Positions 37,328-46,153 of a DNA stretch of 64,000 nucleotides are shown in pieces. The DNA lies in the NCBI GenBank assembly GCA_946616365.1, contig CAMOIX010000009.1:7869-71868 (forward strand). Reading direction: 5' to 3'. The DNA is from AC2028 sp002373595 (GTDB lineage Bacteria; Bacillota; Clostridia; Lachnospirales; Lachnospiraceae). How positions within the stretch are numbered: the first letter of the stretch is position 1; every line of letters begins with the position of its first letter. Made by a program: the position numbers and the translations under genes. Below the pieces are notes generated by a model, which was not told the DNA's origin, ran no database searches, and saw only the letters and a list, made by a program, of their open reading frames with translations.

Positions 37328-38686
37328 ATGCGCAGAAGTAAGAGAGAAAATACAGCGATAATCATATTTGTATCTTCACTGATACTTATCCTACTCATAT
37401 GTGCGATGAGCATAATGAGGACGAATGAGTATAACAGAGAAGTTCATTATGAGCTTTTCTCCGGAGATGAGCTGTACTCTGAAGAAGTGGAATCCGAAAA
37501 GGAAGTAACGATCAAAGCTATCCCGAGGAGCAATACCTGGACCAAGATATTCGAATCGGACAGTAACAGGTATGTGGAAAAGACGTACAGAGCTTTTACT
37601 TATGATTTTTCGGTTTCCAACAATACCGGAGATTCTGTTTCCGATTTCAAGATCAAAGTGATGTTTGATAAGGAAGCTTATCTGATGTCGGCATGGAACG
37701 GATCGCTTGAGATACACCAGAGCATGACCGGAGGAGAGTATGTCGCAACGATCCCTGATCTGCGTGAGTTTAAGAAGGAGGATTATTCGTTTGATACATA
37801 TACGATAGACGGAGAGACCCTGATAAAGATGAAACAGGGAGATTATCTCATCTATATTCCCTGTGCAAATGTAAGCGCATTGGAAGTTCCGATTGAAGCT
37901 TATGAAGGAACTGTGCCGGGAATCATAATGTACATAGCCGATGGCGAGGATCTTACAGGCTCCGATGTTGAGCTTCAGTATACTTTTCACAGGCTGATCA
38001 TCAGCGACAGATGGTTCTGGATCTCGATGACAGCGCTTCTGGCGTGGTTTGTCGCACTGACCATATATGTGATCACTTCGTTGCAGATCAGGAAGTACAA
38101 GCTCCGTCACGAGCGCGACAATGAGATAATCATGGAGTCCATAGAGACATTCACGGGATTCATCGATGCCAAGGATCCGTATACCAACGGACATTCAAAC
38201 AGAGTTGCAGAGTATACGAAACGGATAGCATCAGAGATGGGATATTCCGGTGAAGAACTCGACAGAATTTACTACATAGCACTTCTTCACGATTGCGGAA
38301 AGATTGGTGTTCCCGACAATATCCTCGGAAAACCTGCCAAACTTACGGAGGATGAGTTCGAGGTCATCAAGTCTCATACCGTTTGCGGAGGTGAGATACT
38401 CAGCAGTTTCAAGAGCCTCAAGGATGTGGGAGAGGGAGCACTCTATCATCATGAGAGATATGACGGAAACGGATATCCGGAGGGAAGAGCGGGTGAGGAC
38501 ATTCCTCTTATCGCCAGAATGATATGTGTAGCGGATTCGTATGACGCAATGAATTCGGACAGAGTCTACAGGAAGAGACTCTCTAAGGAAAAGATCATCG
38601 AAGAGATCACGGAGTGTAAAGGAAAACAGTTCGATCCCAAGATCGCCGATATTGCCCTTCGGCTGATCAAAGAAGGAAAAATCTAA
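37328..38686 (+). CDS. HD-GYP protein with extracytoplasmic CBM2-like domain
   Basis: A 452-residue protein. A signal-anchor helix (about 10-29) is followed by an external region of about 200 residues. This includes a beta-rich stretch with FSVSNNTGDSVSDFKIKV and a later Trp in AWNGSLEI, reminiscent of CBM2/cellulose-binding-like domains. A second helix (about 235-257) precedes a canonical HD-GYP domain: GHSNRV, HDCGK (His321-Asp322), and HHERYDGNGYP from 374. It should hydrolyse cyclic dinucleotides in response to an external signal. The CBM-like assignment is inference from pattern and would need a profile search. Confidence 0.88.
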   Translation: MRRSKRENTAIIIFVSSLILILLICAMSIMRTNEYNREVHYELFSGDELYSEEVESEKEVTIKAIPRSNTWTKIFESDSNRYVEKTYRAFTYDFSVSNNTGDSVSDFKIKVMFDKEAYLMSAWNGSLEIHQSMTGGEYVATIPDLREFKKEDYSFDTYTIDGETLIKMKQGDYLIYIPCANVSALEVPIEAYEGTVPGIIMYIADGEDLTGSDVELQYTFHRLIISDRWFWISMTALLAWFVALTIYVITSLQIRKYKLRHERDNEIIMESIETFTGFIDAKDPYTNGHSNRVAEYTKRIASEMGYSGEELDRIYYIALLHDCGKIGVPDNILGKPAKLTEDEFEVIKSHTVCGGEILSSFKSLKDVGEGALYHHERYDGNGYPEGRAGEDIPLIARMICVADSYDAMNSDRVYRKRLSKEKIIEEITECKGKQFDPKIADIALRLIKEGKI

Positions 38687-38694
38687 AACATTAT

Positions 38695-40890
38695 ATGAAA
38701 AAAAGTGTGATGCTCCTGGGAAACATAGTGATCGTACTTGTCATCCTGGGACTGACGCTGTTCGATGTGAGCAGCGAACAAAAGAGGATACTTACTTCTC
38801 AGATCGAAGGGTTTGAGAATATGACGGTGGCCATGGAAAGAGTGACCACCAATTATCTTTTGGGAGAACAGCAAGTCTGCAACAGTTGGGCTTCATATAT
38901 CAATTCGAATGACATGACTGCGGAGGAGGCGATCGACTTCGTTCGCGAGTCCATAGCAGTACCCAATGTCACCGCACATATCCTTTTGACGGGGGATGGC
39001 GAGCTGGCCGGTCTGTCCACGGCGAGCAGAAATGAGGGAACAGACGATTATACCGTCTCGTATGATAATGTCAAAGCATTCGATGAAGGGTTTGAAAGCC
39101 TGCTCGACGAAGACAGCAATCTGAATGTTACCAGAGCATATACAAATCCCGTAAATGCGATCCAGTCGATCGGCTTTTGCTGCTCTGTCCATGTGCGCGA
39201 CGAAGAAACAGGTAAGATGCAGGATGCCGTATTACTGCGTATTGTTCCGCTGTCGCTGATTGAGACGAAGTGGGTATTCCCCACCAAGGAATACGAAAAA
39301 GCTGAGATATCTTTGATAGATAGTTCCGGAGACTATATTGTCAGAGGACGTTCGTTCAAAAATTCCAATTTCTATGAATTCTATCAATCATATAATACTT
39401 CTGCACCGGATGTACTCGAGGGCGTGAAAGAAAGCGTGAAAGGTGCACCGGGTGTGTTTGAAATGTTGAACTCAACCGGGCAGAGGAGCATTTTGTCCCA
39501 TACGAGGGTCAATTCGACGGATGACTGGATCATCGTTACGATGATCCCGATATCTGAGTTTGACGGAGCGGTCATCAATTGGACCATAGTCGGCATTATC
39601 ACCATAGGATTGCTTTTCCTTTTGATATTCAATCTGGTCATCATGATGGGATTCAATCGTAAGCTCAAGACTGCCGTTGACTCGGCGGACAGAGCCAATC
39701 GTGCCAAGACCGATTTCCTCTCCACAATGTCGCATGATATCCGGACTCCCATGAATGCGATCGTAGGTCTTACGATCATTACCGAAAAGAATGCCGATGA
39801 TGCGACTGCCGTGCGGGAGAATCTGCACAAGATAAGTACGGCAAGCAACCATCTGCTTACACTTATCAACGATATCCTTGATATAACAAAGGTTGAGAGC
39901 GGCAAGATCACTCTTAATCCTGTCACATTCTCTCTGGAAGAGTGCAGGGAAAACCTCATAAATATCTCCCAGCCCATGGTCAAAGAGAAAAACATAGAAT
40001 TCACTTTCAATACTGATAAGTTCGAGCATGAATATCTCTATGCGGATCAGCTTCGCCTCAATCAGATCTACATTAACCTGTTGTCGAACGCCATCAAGTA
40101 TACGGAAGCCGGCGGAAAAGTAGAAGCTGAGATGCTTGAAGAACCCGGAAGTACGGACAGGACTGTCAGGCTGACCTATACGGTAAGCGATACCGGTATA
40201 GGCATGACGCCTGAATTCATGGAGAAGATGTATCAGCCTTTTTCCAGACAGATCGACAGTAGGGTAGATACGATACAGGGAACGGGACTCGGACTTGCCA
40301 TCACCAAGAAGATGATAGATCTGATGGACGGAACCATTGACTGTGTCAGCGAGGTGGGAAAGGGAACCACGTTCACCGTGACACTGGAGATAGCTATATC
40401 CGACAAACCGGCATACCTGACAAAGCAAGAGGCCGGAGAGGGCGAAGCATCCGGTGACGACACTCAGACTACGGAACGCGATGAACTGAGCGGTATCGAG
40501 GGAATGAAGATCCTTGTTGTAGAGGATAATAATATCAATTGGGAGATAATCTCCAATCTTCTTCAGATGCACGGCGTCGAAACCGAGCGTGCGGAGAACG
40601 GTAAGCGTGCGGTAGAGATCATGACATCTGCAAGTAAAGGAGATTACGATCTCATATTTATGGATGTCCAGATGCCCGTTATGAACGGAATAGAGGCAAC
40701 CAAAGCGATAAGAACACTTGATGATGAATGGGCTGCAGGTATCCCCATCATAGCGATGACAGCGGATGCCTTTTCCGAAAATATATCCGAATGCATGGCT
40801 GCGGGTATGAACGGTCATATCGCCAAACCTATAGATCTGAAACTGGTTCAGAAAGAGATAATGAAAGCCAAGGAGGGAAAAAGATCATGA
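38695..40890 (+). CDS. Hybrid histidine kinase with extracytoplasmic sensor and receiver
   Basis: A 731-residue kinase. An N-terminal helix (about 5-23), an external sensor of some 265 residues of Cache type, and a second helix (about 296-318) lead to HisKA with MSHDIRTP (His347). HATPase_c (DTGIGM, GTGLGLAI) and a C-terminal receiver with FMDVQMP (Asp657) follow. It has no HPt of its own, unlike the kinase at 35023. The stop overlaps the ATG of the binding-protein gene by 4 bp (ATGA), so the two proteins are made together. The lipoprotein may have presented a sugar signal to this sensor. Confidence 0.92.
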   Translation: MKKSVMLLGNIVIVLVILGLTLFDVSSEQKRILTSQIEGFENMTVAMERVTTNYLLGEQQVCNSWASYINSNDMTAEEAIDFVRESIAVPNVTAHILLTGDGELAGLSTASRNEGTDDYTVSYDNVKAFDEGFESLLDEDSNLNVTRAYTNPVNAIQSIGFCCSVHVRDEETGKMQDAVLLRIVPLSLIETKWVFPTKEYEKAEISLIDSSGDYIVRGRSFKNSNFYEFYQSYNTSAPDVLEGVKESVKGAPGVFEMLNSTGQRSILSHTRVNSTDDWIIVTMIPISEFDGAVINWTIVGIITIGLLFLLIFNLVIMMGFNRKLKTAVDSADRANRAKTDFLSTMSHDIRTPMNAIVGLTIITEKNADDATAVRENLHKISTASNHLLTLINDILDITKVESGKITLNPVTFSLEECRENLINISQPMVKEKNIEFTFNTDKFEHEYLYADQLRLNQIYINLLSNAIKYTEAGGKVEAEMLEEPGSTDRTVRLTYTVSDTGIGMTPEFMEKMYQPFSRQIDSRVDTIQGTGLGLAITKKMIDLMDGTIDCVSEVGKGTTFTVTLEIAISDKPAYLTKQEAGEGEASGDDTQTTERDELSGIEGMKILVVEDNNINWEIISNLLQMHGVETERAENGKRAVEIMTSASKGDYDLIFMDVQMPVMNGIEATKAIRTLDDEWAAGIPIIAMTADAFSENISECMAAGMNGHIAKPIDLKLVQKEIMKAKEGKRS

Positions 40891-42197
40891 AAAAGCATAA
40901 GAGAAGGCTCGCATTGTGTTCACTGATCGTGATGCTGGCTTTGTGCGCTTCGGGATGCGGCAGGAAAACCAACGAAGGATCCGGTAAAGTAGGATTTACG
41001 CCGAGGCTGGATACATCAACTGATTGCTCCATCACCGTAGCGGGACATTATGAGAATTTCGAAGCGCTCGAGACGGAGTTTAACCGTTTCTCGGAGTATT
41101 ATCCCAACGTGAAGATGGATTACAAGTTTATGGACGGATACTCCAAGGCGGCCAGCGGTATACTTACTACTGCACTTGCAGGAAAAGAAGCTCCGGATAT
41201 TTTCTTTACTTATCCTTGGATGAGTGATTGGGCTGATTATCAGATCATTCGCGATGCATCCGAGGATCTTTCGGATCCCACAGTGGATATTGATCTTTCA
41301 TCTATCAGACCCAATCTGCTGGTGAAGGACGGATCAGACAGCGTGCTCAGCGTTCCGGTATATACCACCACATACGGTATGCTCGTAAACGAAGATCTTT
41401 TTGCAAAGGAGAATATTTCTGTTCCCCAAACATATTCCGAACTTCTCGCTTCGTGCGAAGCCTTCAAGAAGGCGGGATATTCCGATCCTATTATGGGGTA
41501 TAACAAAGGAGGCGACTTACTCTATCCGATGTTCTATCCGTACTTCTGCGCACAGATATAGGGCAAGGAAGATGCTCTCGCAGCGATGAACGAGATGAAG
41601 CCTGAGGGCGGAGAGTATATGAGGAGCACTTTGGAACTGGTTGCAGACTTTATGGGACATGGTTACATCAATCTTGATCACTGCAATGAATTGGAGAATA
41701 ACTACGATGCTGTCATTCTCAGATTCTTTGAGGGAGATGTACCGATGATGCTGGCTTCCGGAAATACTGTTTCGGGAACTGCCAAGAGAGAGGCCAAATC
41801 GGAAGCTTTCGGTGCCAATCCTTTTAAGTACAGCTTTTATCCCGTGCCTTCGACTGAGGACGGAGGCTACTTTGTCAATACTGTCTCTTTAGGATTCGGA
41901 GTAAACAGGAACAGTGAGAATCTGGAGATGGCCAATGAATTTATGCGCTTCCTCGTCAGCTCCGATGAACTTAACAGGATGGCTATTGCCAAGCGCATGG
42001 TGACGCCTTGCCGGGATATGTCTATGGACAGTGTGTATGCGCCTTTTGAGAAGCTTAGCTCCAAGCGGTTTATCAACTTATCGGAGCTGGGACTGAATGA
42101 TGAAGCTTCATTGCAGGTGAGCAAGGCGGGATGGCAGGTGAGCAACGGGCTTATGACCGTTGACGATGCCATAGCTGCTTACGGCGAGATTGAATGA
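40887..42197 (+). pseudogene. Sugar-type solute-binding lipoprotein interrupted by an amber codon
   Basis: The start ATG at 40887 is coupled to the kinase gene. The signal peptide ends in LCASGC (lipobox), and the family-1 solute-binding fold follows. A TAG at 41559-41561 stops translation after 224 residues. The same frame then continues without break to 42197, giving 211 more residues of the same protein (WGKEDAL would restore the sequence if TAG were TGG). The rejoined length, about 436, is normal for the family. Several genes here end in TAG, so general recoding is unlikely. Either a recent nonsense mutation, a sequencing error, or a functional truncation. No permease or ATPase genes are adjacent. 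Confidence 0.85.
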
Positions 42198-42205
42198 CAA
42201 ACTGA

Positions 42206-43891
42206 TCAGATCTCTTTTTCTATAAACTTAGCGAATTCATCCGGGGGAACCGGCTTGGAGAAGTAGTAACCTTGGATGAGTTCGCAGCCCATACTTCTGA
42301 GCTTATCAAGCTGTGCTTTCTCTTCTACGCCCTCGGCTACGACGGGCACATCCAGGAATCTCGAAATATCCATTACGAGCTCGCAGAGTTTAAGACTCTT
42401 ATCGTCATTTAGCATGTTCTTGACGAATTTCATATCCATCTTCAGTACATCTATAGGGATGGATGTCAGCATGTTGAGCGAAGAGTATCCGGAGCCGAAG
42501 TCGTCCATTTCGATACGGAAGCCCTTCTGACGGAGGGTGTTCACGACTTCGATGAGACGCGCTGCATTGTCGGAATAGGCACTTTCCGTAATCTCAAGGA
42601 GCAGCTCTTTGGTCGTCAGCTCGTTTTTCTTAAGTATACCCAGAAGGGTGTTTTCCAGTTCGGGATCATAGATATCTATCCTCGATACATTTACCGAGAC
42701 AGGAACAGTGAATCCGTATTTGGATTTCCACTCTGCGATCTGTTTTCCGGCTTCTTCCCAGACGAATCGGTCAAGCTTCTGTACGAGACCGTTTCCTTCA
42801 AAGAGGGGGATGAAATCGCCGGGGCTTATCATGCCGAGCTCGGGATGCTTCCATCTGATGAGTGCTTCGGCACTTCGAAGTACGGGTTTTTCGCCCTGTA
42901 TGCCGTATTTGGGCTGGTAGTATACGATGAAGTCGTGATCTTCGATCGCACGGTCTATATCGTTTATGAGTCTGGCGTGATAGAGCTGTTTCTCGTGAAG
43001 AGCGCTGTCATAAAAAGCCAGAGTTTTGGTGTAATCCCTGCGCAGTCCGTTGCAGGCAAGCTTGGCGTGGTCAAACCACTGCTCGGGAGATGCGGATTTG
43101 TCAACATTTTTGTTTATGCCGATGCGGAGTCTTATCTTGGCAGAGGAAAGGGAATCGGCGCCGATCTCCTTGTTTATATGGTCTTCCAAGGCGCTGTAGT
43201 CCTCGGTCTGGGGATGATATATGAAAAAGATATCCGCACTCGGGCGACAGGCAATGCCATAGCTCTTGTCCAGCTCGGTGCGGATCGTATTTGCAATATT
43301 GCGAAGGATGGCATCTCCTTCGTCCCTTCCGTATATCTCATTTACCAGGTGAAAATGCTCGATATCGATGACGATGGCGTCCATTGGAGAATCGTTGAAC
43401 TGTTCGAACTGTCTGATATATTCAAAGAAGAAATCGCCGGAGTACAGCCCTGTGAGAGCGTCAATCTCGGCAGAATCAATGAGCGTCTTTTTCTCGTAGA
43501 GATCGATGATCCTTTCGCATCTGGCCAGTATGACTTCGGGCATATTGTATGGCTTGGTTATAAAGTCATCGGCGCCGGCGCGAATGCTTTCCACCTCGGC
43601 GTCCTTTTCCTGAGTCATTACTATGATAGGGATATTTGAAAGCATGGGATCGGATTTGCACTTTTTGAGCACTTCGTCTCCGTTCATCTCAGGCATCCTG
43701 AGGTCCAGAAGCATGAGAGAGAAGGCACCACGGTACTCGCTTAGTACATCGAGAGCGGCTTTTCCGTTTTCCGCATAAACCACATCATAGTGGCTGCTTA
43801 GCATATTTCCCAGCAGTTCGCGGTTTATCATCTCGTCTTCAACAACGAGTACTCTTCTTTTTACAGGTCCGTTTCCGATTATTCTATCCAT
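42206..43891 (-). CDS. Receiver-GGDEF-EAL protein (degenerate GGDEF)
   Basis: A 561-residue cytoplasmic protein. The N-terminal receiver domain has the phospho-acceptor in LLLDLRMP (Asp63). The GGDEF domain is degenerate: the active loop position reads RPSADIFF, with no GGDEF-like motif, so no cyclase activity is expected. The EAL domain is intact (AEALIRW, NVSRIDI, ITESAYS, DDFGSGYSS, LKMDMKF, AEGVEEK), so it should be a phosphorylation-controlled c-di-GMP phosphodiesterase. It is transcribed leftward with the HPt gene 39 bp upstream, an obvious phosphodonor. It converges with the binding-protein gene. Confidence 0.92.
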   Translation of the reverse strand: MDRIIGNGPVKRRVLVVEDEMINRELLGNMLSSHYDVVYAENGKAALDVLSEYRGAFSLMLLDLRMPEMNGDEVLKKCKSDPMLSNIPIIVMTQEKDAEVESIRAGADDFITKPYNMPEVILARCERIIDLYEKKTLIDSAEIDALTGLYSGDFFFEYIRQFEQFNDSPMDAIVIDIEHFHLVNEIYGRDEGDAILRNIANTIRTELDKSYGIACRPSADIFFIYHPQTEDYSALEDHINKEIGADSLSSAKIRLRIGINKNVDKSASPEQWFDHAKLACNGLRRDYTKTLAFYDSALHEKQLYHARLINDIDRAIEDHDFIVYYQPKYGIQGEKPVLRSAEALIRWKHPELGMISPGDFIPLFEGNGLVQKLDRFVWEEAGKQIAEWKSKYGFTVPVSVNVSRIDIYDPELENTLLGILKKNELTTKELLLEITESAYSDNAARLIEVVNTLRQKGFRIEMDDFGSGYSSLNMLTSIPIDVLKMDMKFVKNMLNDDKSLKLCELVMDISRFLDVPVVAEGVEEKAQLDKLRSMGCELIQGYYFSKPVPPDEFAKFIEKEI

Positions 43892-43930
43892 GATTTAGTC
43901 CTTCTTATCCTGATTCTTAGAAACAATCGT

Positions 43931-44272
43931 TTATTTGCAAAGCACAGAGAGTGCATCCATTTTTTTGTTCAGATCTTCTATCATTTCGGAGTAATCCATA
44001 TCGGTCCTCTTCCTTAGAAATTCGACCATTTGGGATACTGTTTCGTAGAGCGGGGTAAGGGACAGATTTCCCAGAACGCCTTTTAGAGCATGAGCGGCAT
44101 CGAAAGCCTTGTCATAGTCCTTGGCCTCTATCGAATTCAGAAGCTCTGCATAGCAGGCTTCTTCGGGGACTGTTCCGACCAATCGGAGGTAGAGAGCTTC
44201 ATTTCCCATACACAGGCGAAGACCCGTTTCCGTATCGGCACCATATTCTTTTAAAGCATCCACTGTGATCAT
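43931..44272 (-). CDS. Stand-alone HPt phosphotransfer protein
   Basis: A 113-residue protein from ATG 44272, which has a GGGGAGGAAG site (the frame extends further upstream, past the promoter). It is a single HPt helical bundle with the phosphorylatable histidine in AAHALKGVLGNL (His61). It should carry phosphate between a hybrid kinase and a receiver protein. The nearest receivers are the REC-GGDEF-EAL gene just downstream and the divergently transcribed REC-HPt-REC gene. Confidence 0.88.
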   Translation of the reverse strand: MITVDALKEYGADTETGLRLCMGNEALYLRLVGTVPEEACYAELLNSIEAKDYDKAFDAAHALKGVLGNLSLTPLYETVSQMVEFLRKRTDMDYSEMIEDLNKKMDALSVLCK

Positions 44273-44290
44273 GATTCTTCCTCCCCGGCC

Positions 44291-44344
44291 ATTATAGCAT
44301 GTGCTTTTTGTACATTGCAATTTCACATGCGATAAATGTATAAT
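44291..44344. promoter_or_regulatory. Symmetric divergent promoters sharing one palindromic -35
   Basis: A single TTGCAA (44315-44320, its own reverse complement) can serve as -35 for both directions. The rightward -10 is TATAAT at 44339-44344 and the leftward -10 is TATAAT at 44296-44291 on the minus strand, each with an 18-bp spacer. RNA polymerase could fire only one way at a time, tying expression of the HPt/EAL pair to the REC-HPt-REC gene. Confidence 0.8.
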
Positions 44345-44368
44345 TAATCACGGTTAAGGAGTATAAAT

Positions 44369-46027
44369 ATGGACAATCACGAAGCTCAGATAAATCATAA
44401 CAGTAGCGCCAGGATCCTTATCGTGGATGATATGCCGGTTAACCGGACCATAATGTCTTCAATGCTCACTTCACTCGGTATTACCTGCGATCTGGCGGGC
44501 AGTGGAAGCGAATGTATCGAAATGTGCAAAAAGTGCACTTATGACCTGATACTTTTGGACCACCGCATGCCGGATATGGACGGCGTGGATACGCTTGTAG
44601 TACTTAAGGACATCTTCAGGCGTACGGGCGCTGAGACCCCCGTGATATGCCATACTGCAGAAGAGGGCAGGAACTACATAAATCTGTATAAAGCCGCAGG
44701 TTTTGCAGATGTACTGATAAAACCGGCCGATCCGGGCGAGATCATGGTGATGCTGATGACCTATCTCCCTAATGGCGGTTATGTGCTTCCTCAGGATGAG
44801 GAGAGGAAAAATAGGGTGGACCGGGAGCTGGAGAGCCTGCCGGCCTGGTTAAAGACGGTACCCAAGCTTGATCTTAAGTCAGGTGTTGAGCACTGCGATA
44901 CGGCTTCCGGATACCTGAATGCTCTTGCGGTCTTTGCCGGATCCGTTCAGGACAAGGCTGCTGATATCAAGCGTTTTGAGGTTGATGAGAACTGGCCGAT
45001 GTATCTGCTGAGAGTCCATTCTCTTAAGAGTGTGGCCAGACTTATAGGAGCGACTTCGATAGCCGACAGAGCAGCGGATCTTGAGTTTGCGGGCAGACAT
45101 CAGGAATATGCCCTGATCCATGCCGGAACGAGCGCGCTGCTCGAGGAATACAATGATATGTATTCCAGGCTCAAGAAGCTTATAGATATGAAAGAACTCC
45201 CCAAGGAAGAGGAGAAGCCCAAGGAAAAGAAACCCGTTGCGAACACGCGGACCAAATTCTTTGAGAAGCGCAAGATAATCCTTGTCAGTGAGGACAGGGG
45301 CATCGTATGGAAAGGTATAACCAAAGCGCTGGAAGAGGAAGACTTTGATGTCATCTCGATAAAGGATACAAGAGAAGAGATACTTGAGCATCGTGCCGAT
45401 TCAAAACTGATACTTTATTATCCGTCTGAGGATGCTGATCAGACAAAGGTCATAAGCGCAATGCTCACCGAGATGTGCCGTGATGACAACAAGATACTGT
45501 GTCTGGCCGGAGATCCCCTCGATCTCAAGACGGCGCTGGAGATACACGACAAAGAGTATATCAGCTCAGTATATACGCGCCCGATAGATCTGAAAAAGAT
45601 GGCTGCCGATATGTCGGATTATCATGATATGGTATCGGATATCCCCAGGACCAGGAGAATACTCGTGATAGATGATGATACGGATTTCCTTGCCATAATC
45701 AAGGATTGGCTTTCGGAAACCTACCATGTGGAATGCTCGAGATCGGGACCCAGCGGACTGGGATACCTCGATCTGAAGAGACCGGATCTCATACTTCTCG
45801 ACTACGAGATGCCGGGCATGAACGGGGATCAGGTCATGCAAAGGATCCGCTCAAATCCCGTGAATAAGAGAATCCCGATCATCTTCCTTACCGGCAAGAA
45901 TGACAGGGAGGGGATCATGAAACTTCTGGAGCAGAAGCCGGACGGATATCTCCTGAAGTCCATGCCCAAGGAAGAACTCCTGGATGCGCTGGAAAGATTC
46001 TTTTATTATTCCGCAAAAAAGGTTTGA
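44369..46027 (+). CDS. Receiver-HPt-receiver phosphorelay protein
   Basis: A 552-residue soluble protein. Receiver 1 has LLDHRMP (Asp64). An HPt domain around residues 165-265 has VHSLKSVARLIG (His217). A region of about 110 residues (about 305-410) looks like a decayed receiver (KIILVSEDRG...) without a clear acceptor. The C-terminal receiver has LLDYEMP (Asp478). It has no output domain. It is likely a relay hub connecting the hybrid kinases to the EAL regulator. It starts from the symmetric divergent promoter, with an AAGGAG site. Confidence 0.88.
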   Translation: MDNHEAQINHNSSARILIVDDMPVNRTIMSSMLTSLGITCDLAGSGSECIEMCKKCTYDLILLDHRMPDMDGVDTLVVLKDIFRRTGAETPVICHTAEEGRNYINLYKAAGFADVLIKPADPGEIMVMLMTYLPNGGYVLPQDEERKNRVDRELESLPAWLKTVPKLDLKSGVEHCDTASGYLNALAVFAGSVQDKAADIKRFEVDENWPMYLLRVHSLKSVARLIGATSIADRAADLEFAGRHQEYALIHAGTSALLEEYNDMYSRLKKLIDMKELPKEEEKPKEKKPVANTRTKFFEKRKIILVSEDRGIVWKGITKALEEEDFDVISIKDTREEILEHRADSKLILYYPSEDADQTKVISAMLTEMCRDDNKILCLAGDPLDLKTALEIHDKEYISSVYTRPIDLKKMAADMSDYHDMVSDIPRTRRILVIDDDTDFLAIIKDWLSETYHVECSRSGPSGLGYLDLKRPDLILLDYEMPGMNGDQVMQRIRSNPVNKRIPIIFLTGKNDREGIMKLLEQKPDGYLLKSMPKEELLDALERFFYYSAKKV

Positions 46028-46153
46028 AAAGAAAGGCAGCGCCGGATCTAAATGTGAAAAAATACAGCATCAATCCCGAAGGAGTTAAAAGAGGATGTTT
46101 CCACAAAGGCAAGGAAGTTATCCCGGCCATCCCTGACAATAGCCGATTAATGT

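Noticed and set aside
39472..40818. A 448-codon minus-strand frame opposite the hybrid kinase
   Set aside because: The plus-strand kinase has all catalytic motifs; the shadow frame is long because of codon bias.
41559..41561. TAG read as pyrrolysine or general amber recoding
   Set aside because: Several intact genes in the window end in TAG, and no pyl genes are seen; a nonsense mutation is simpler.
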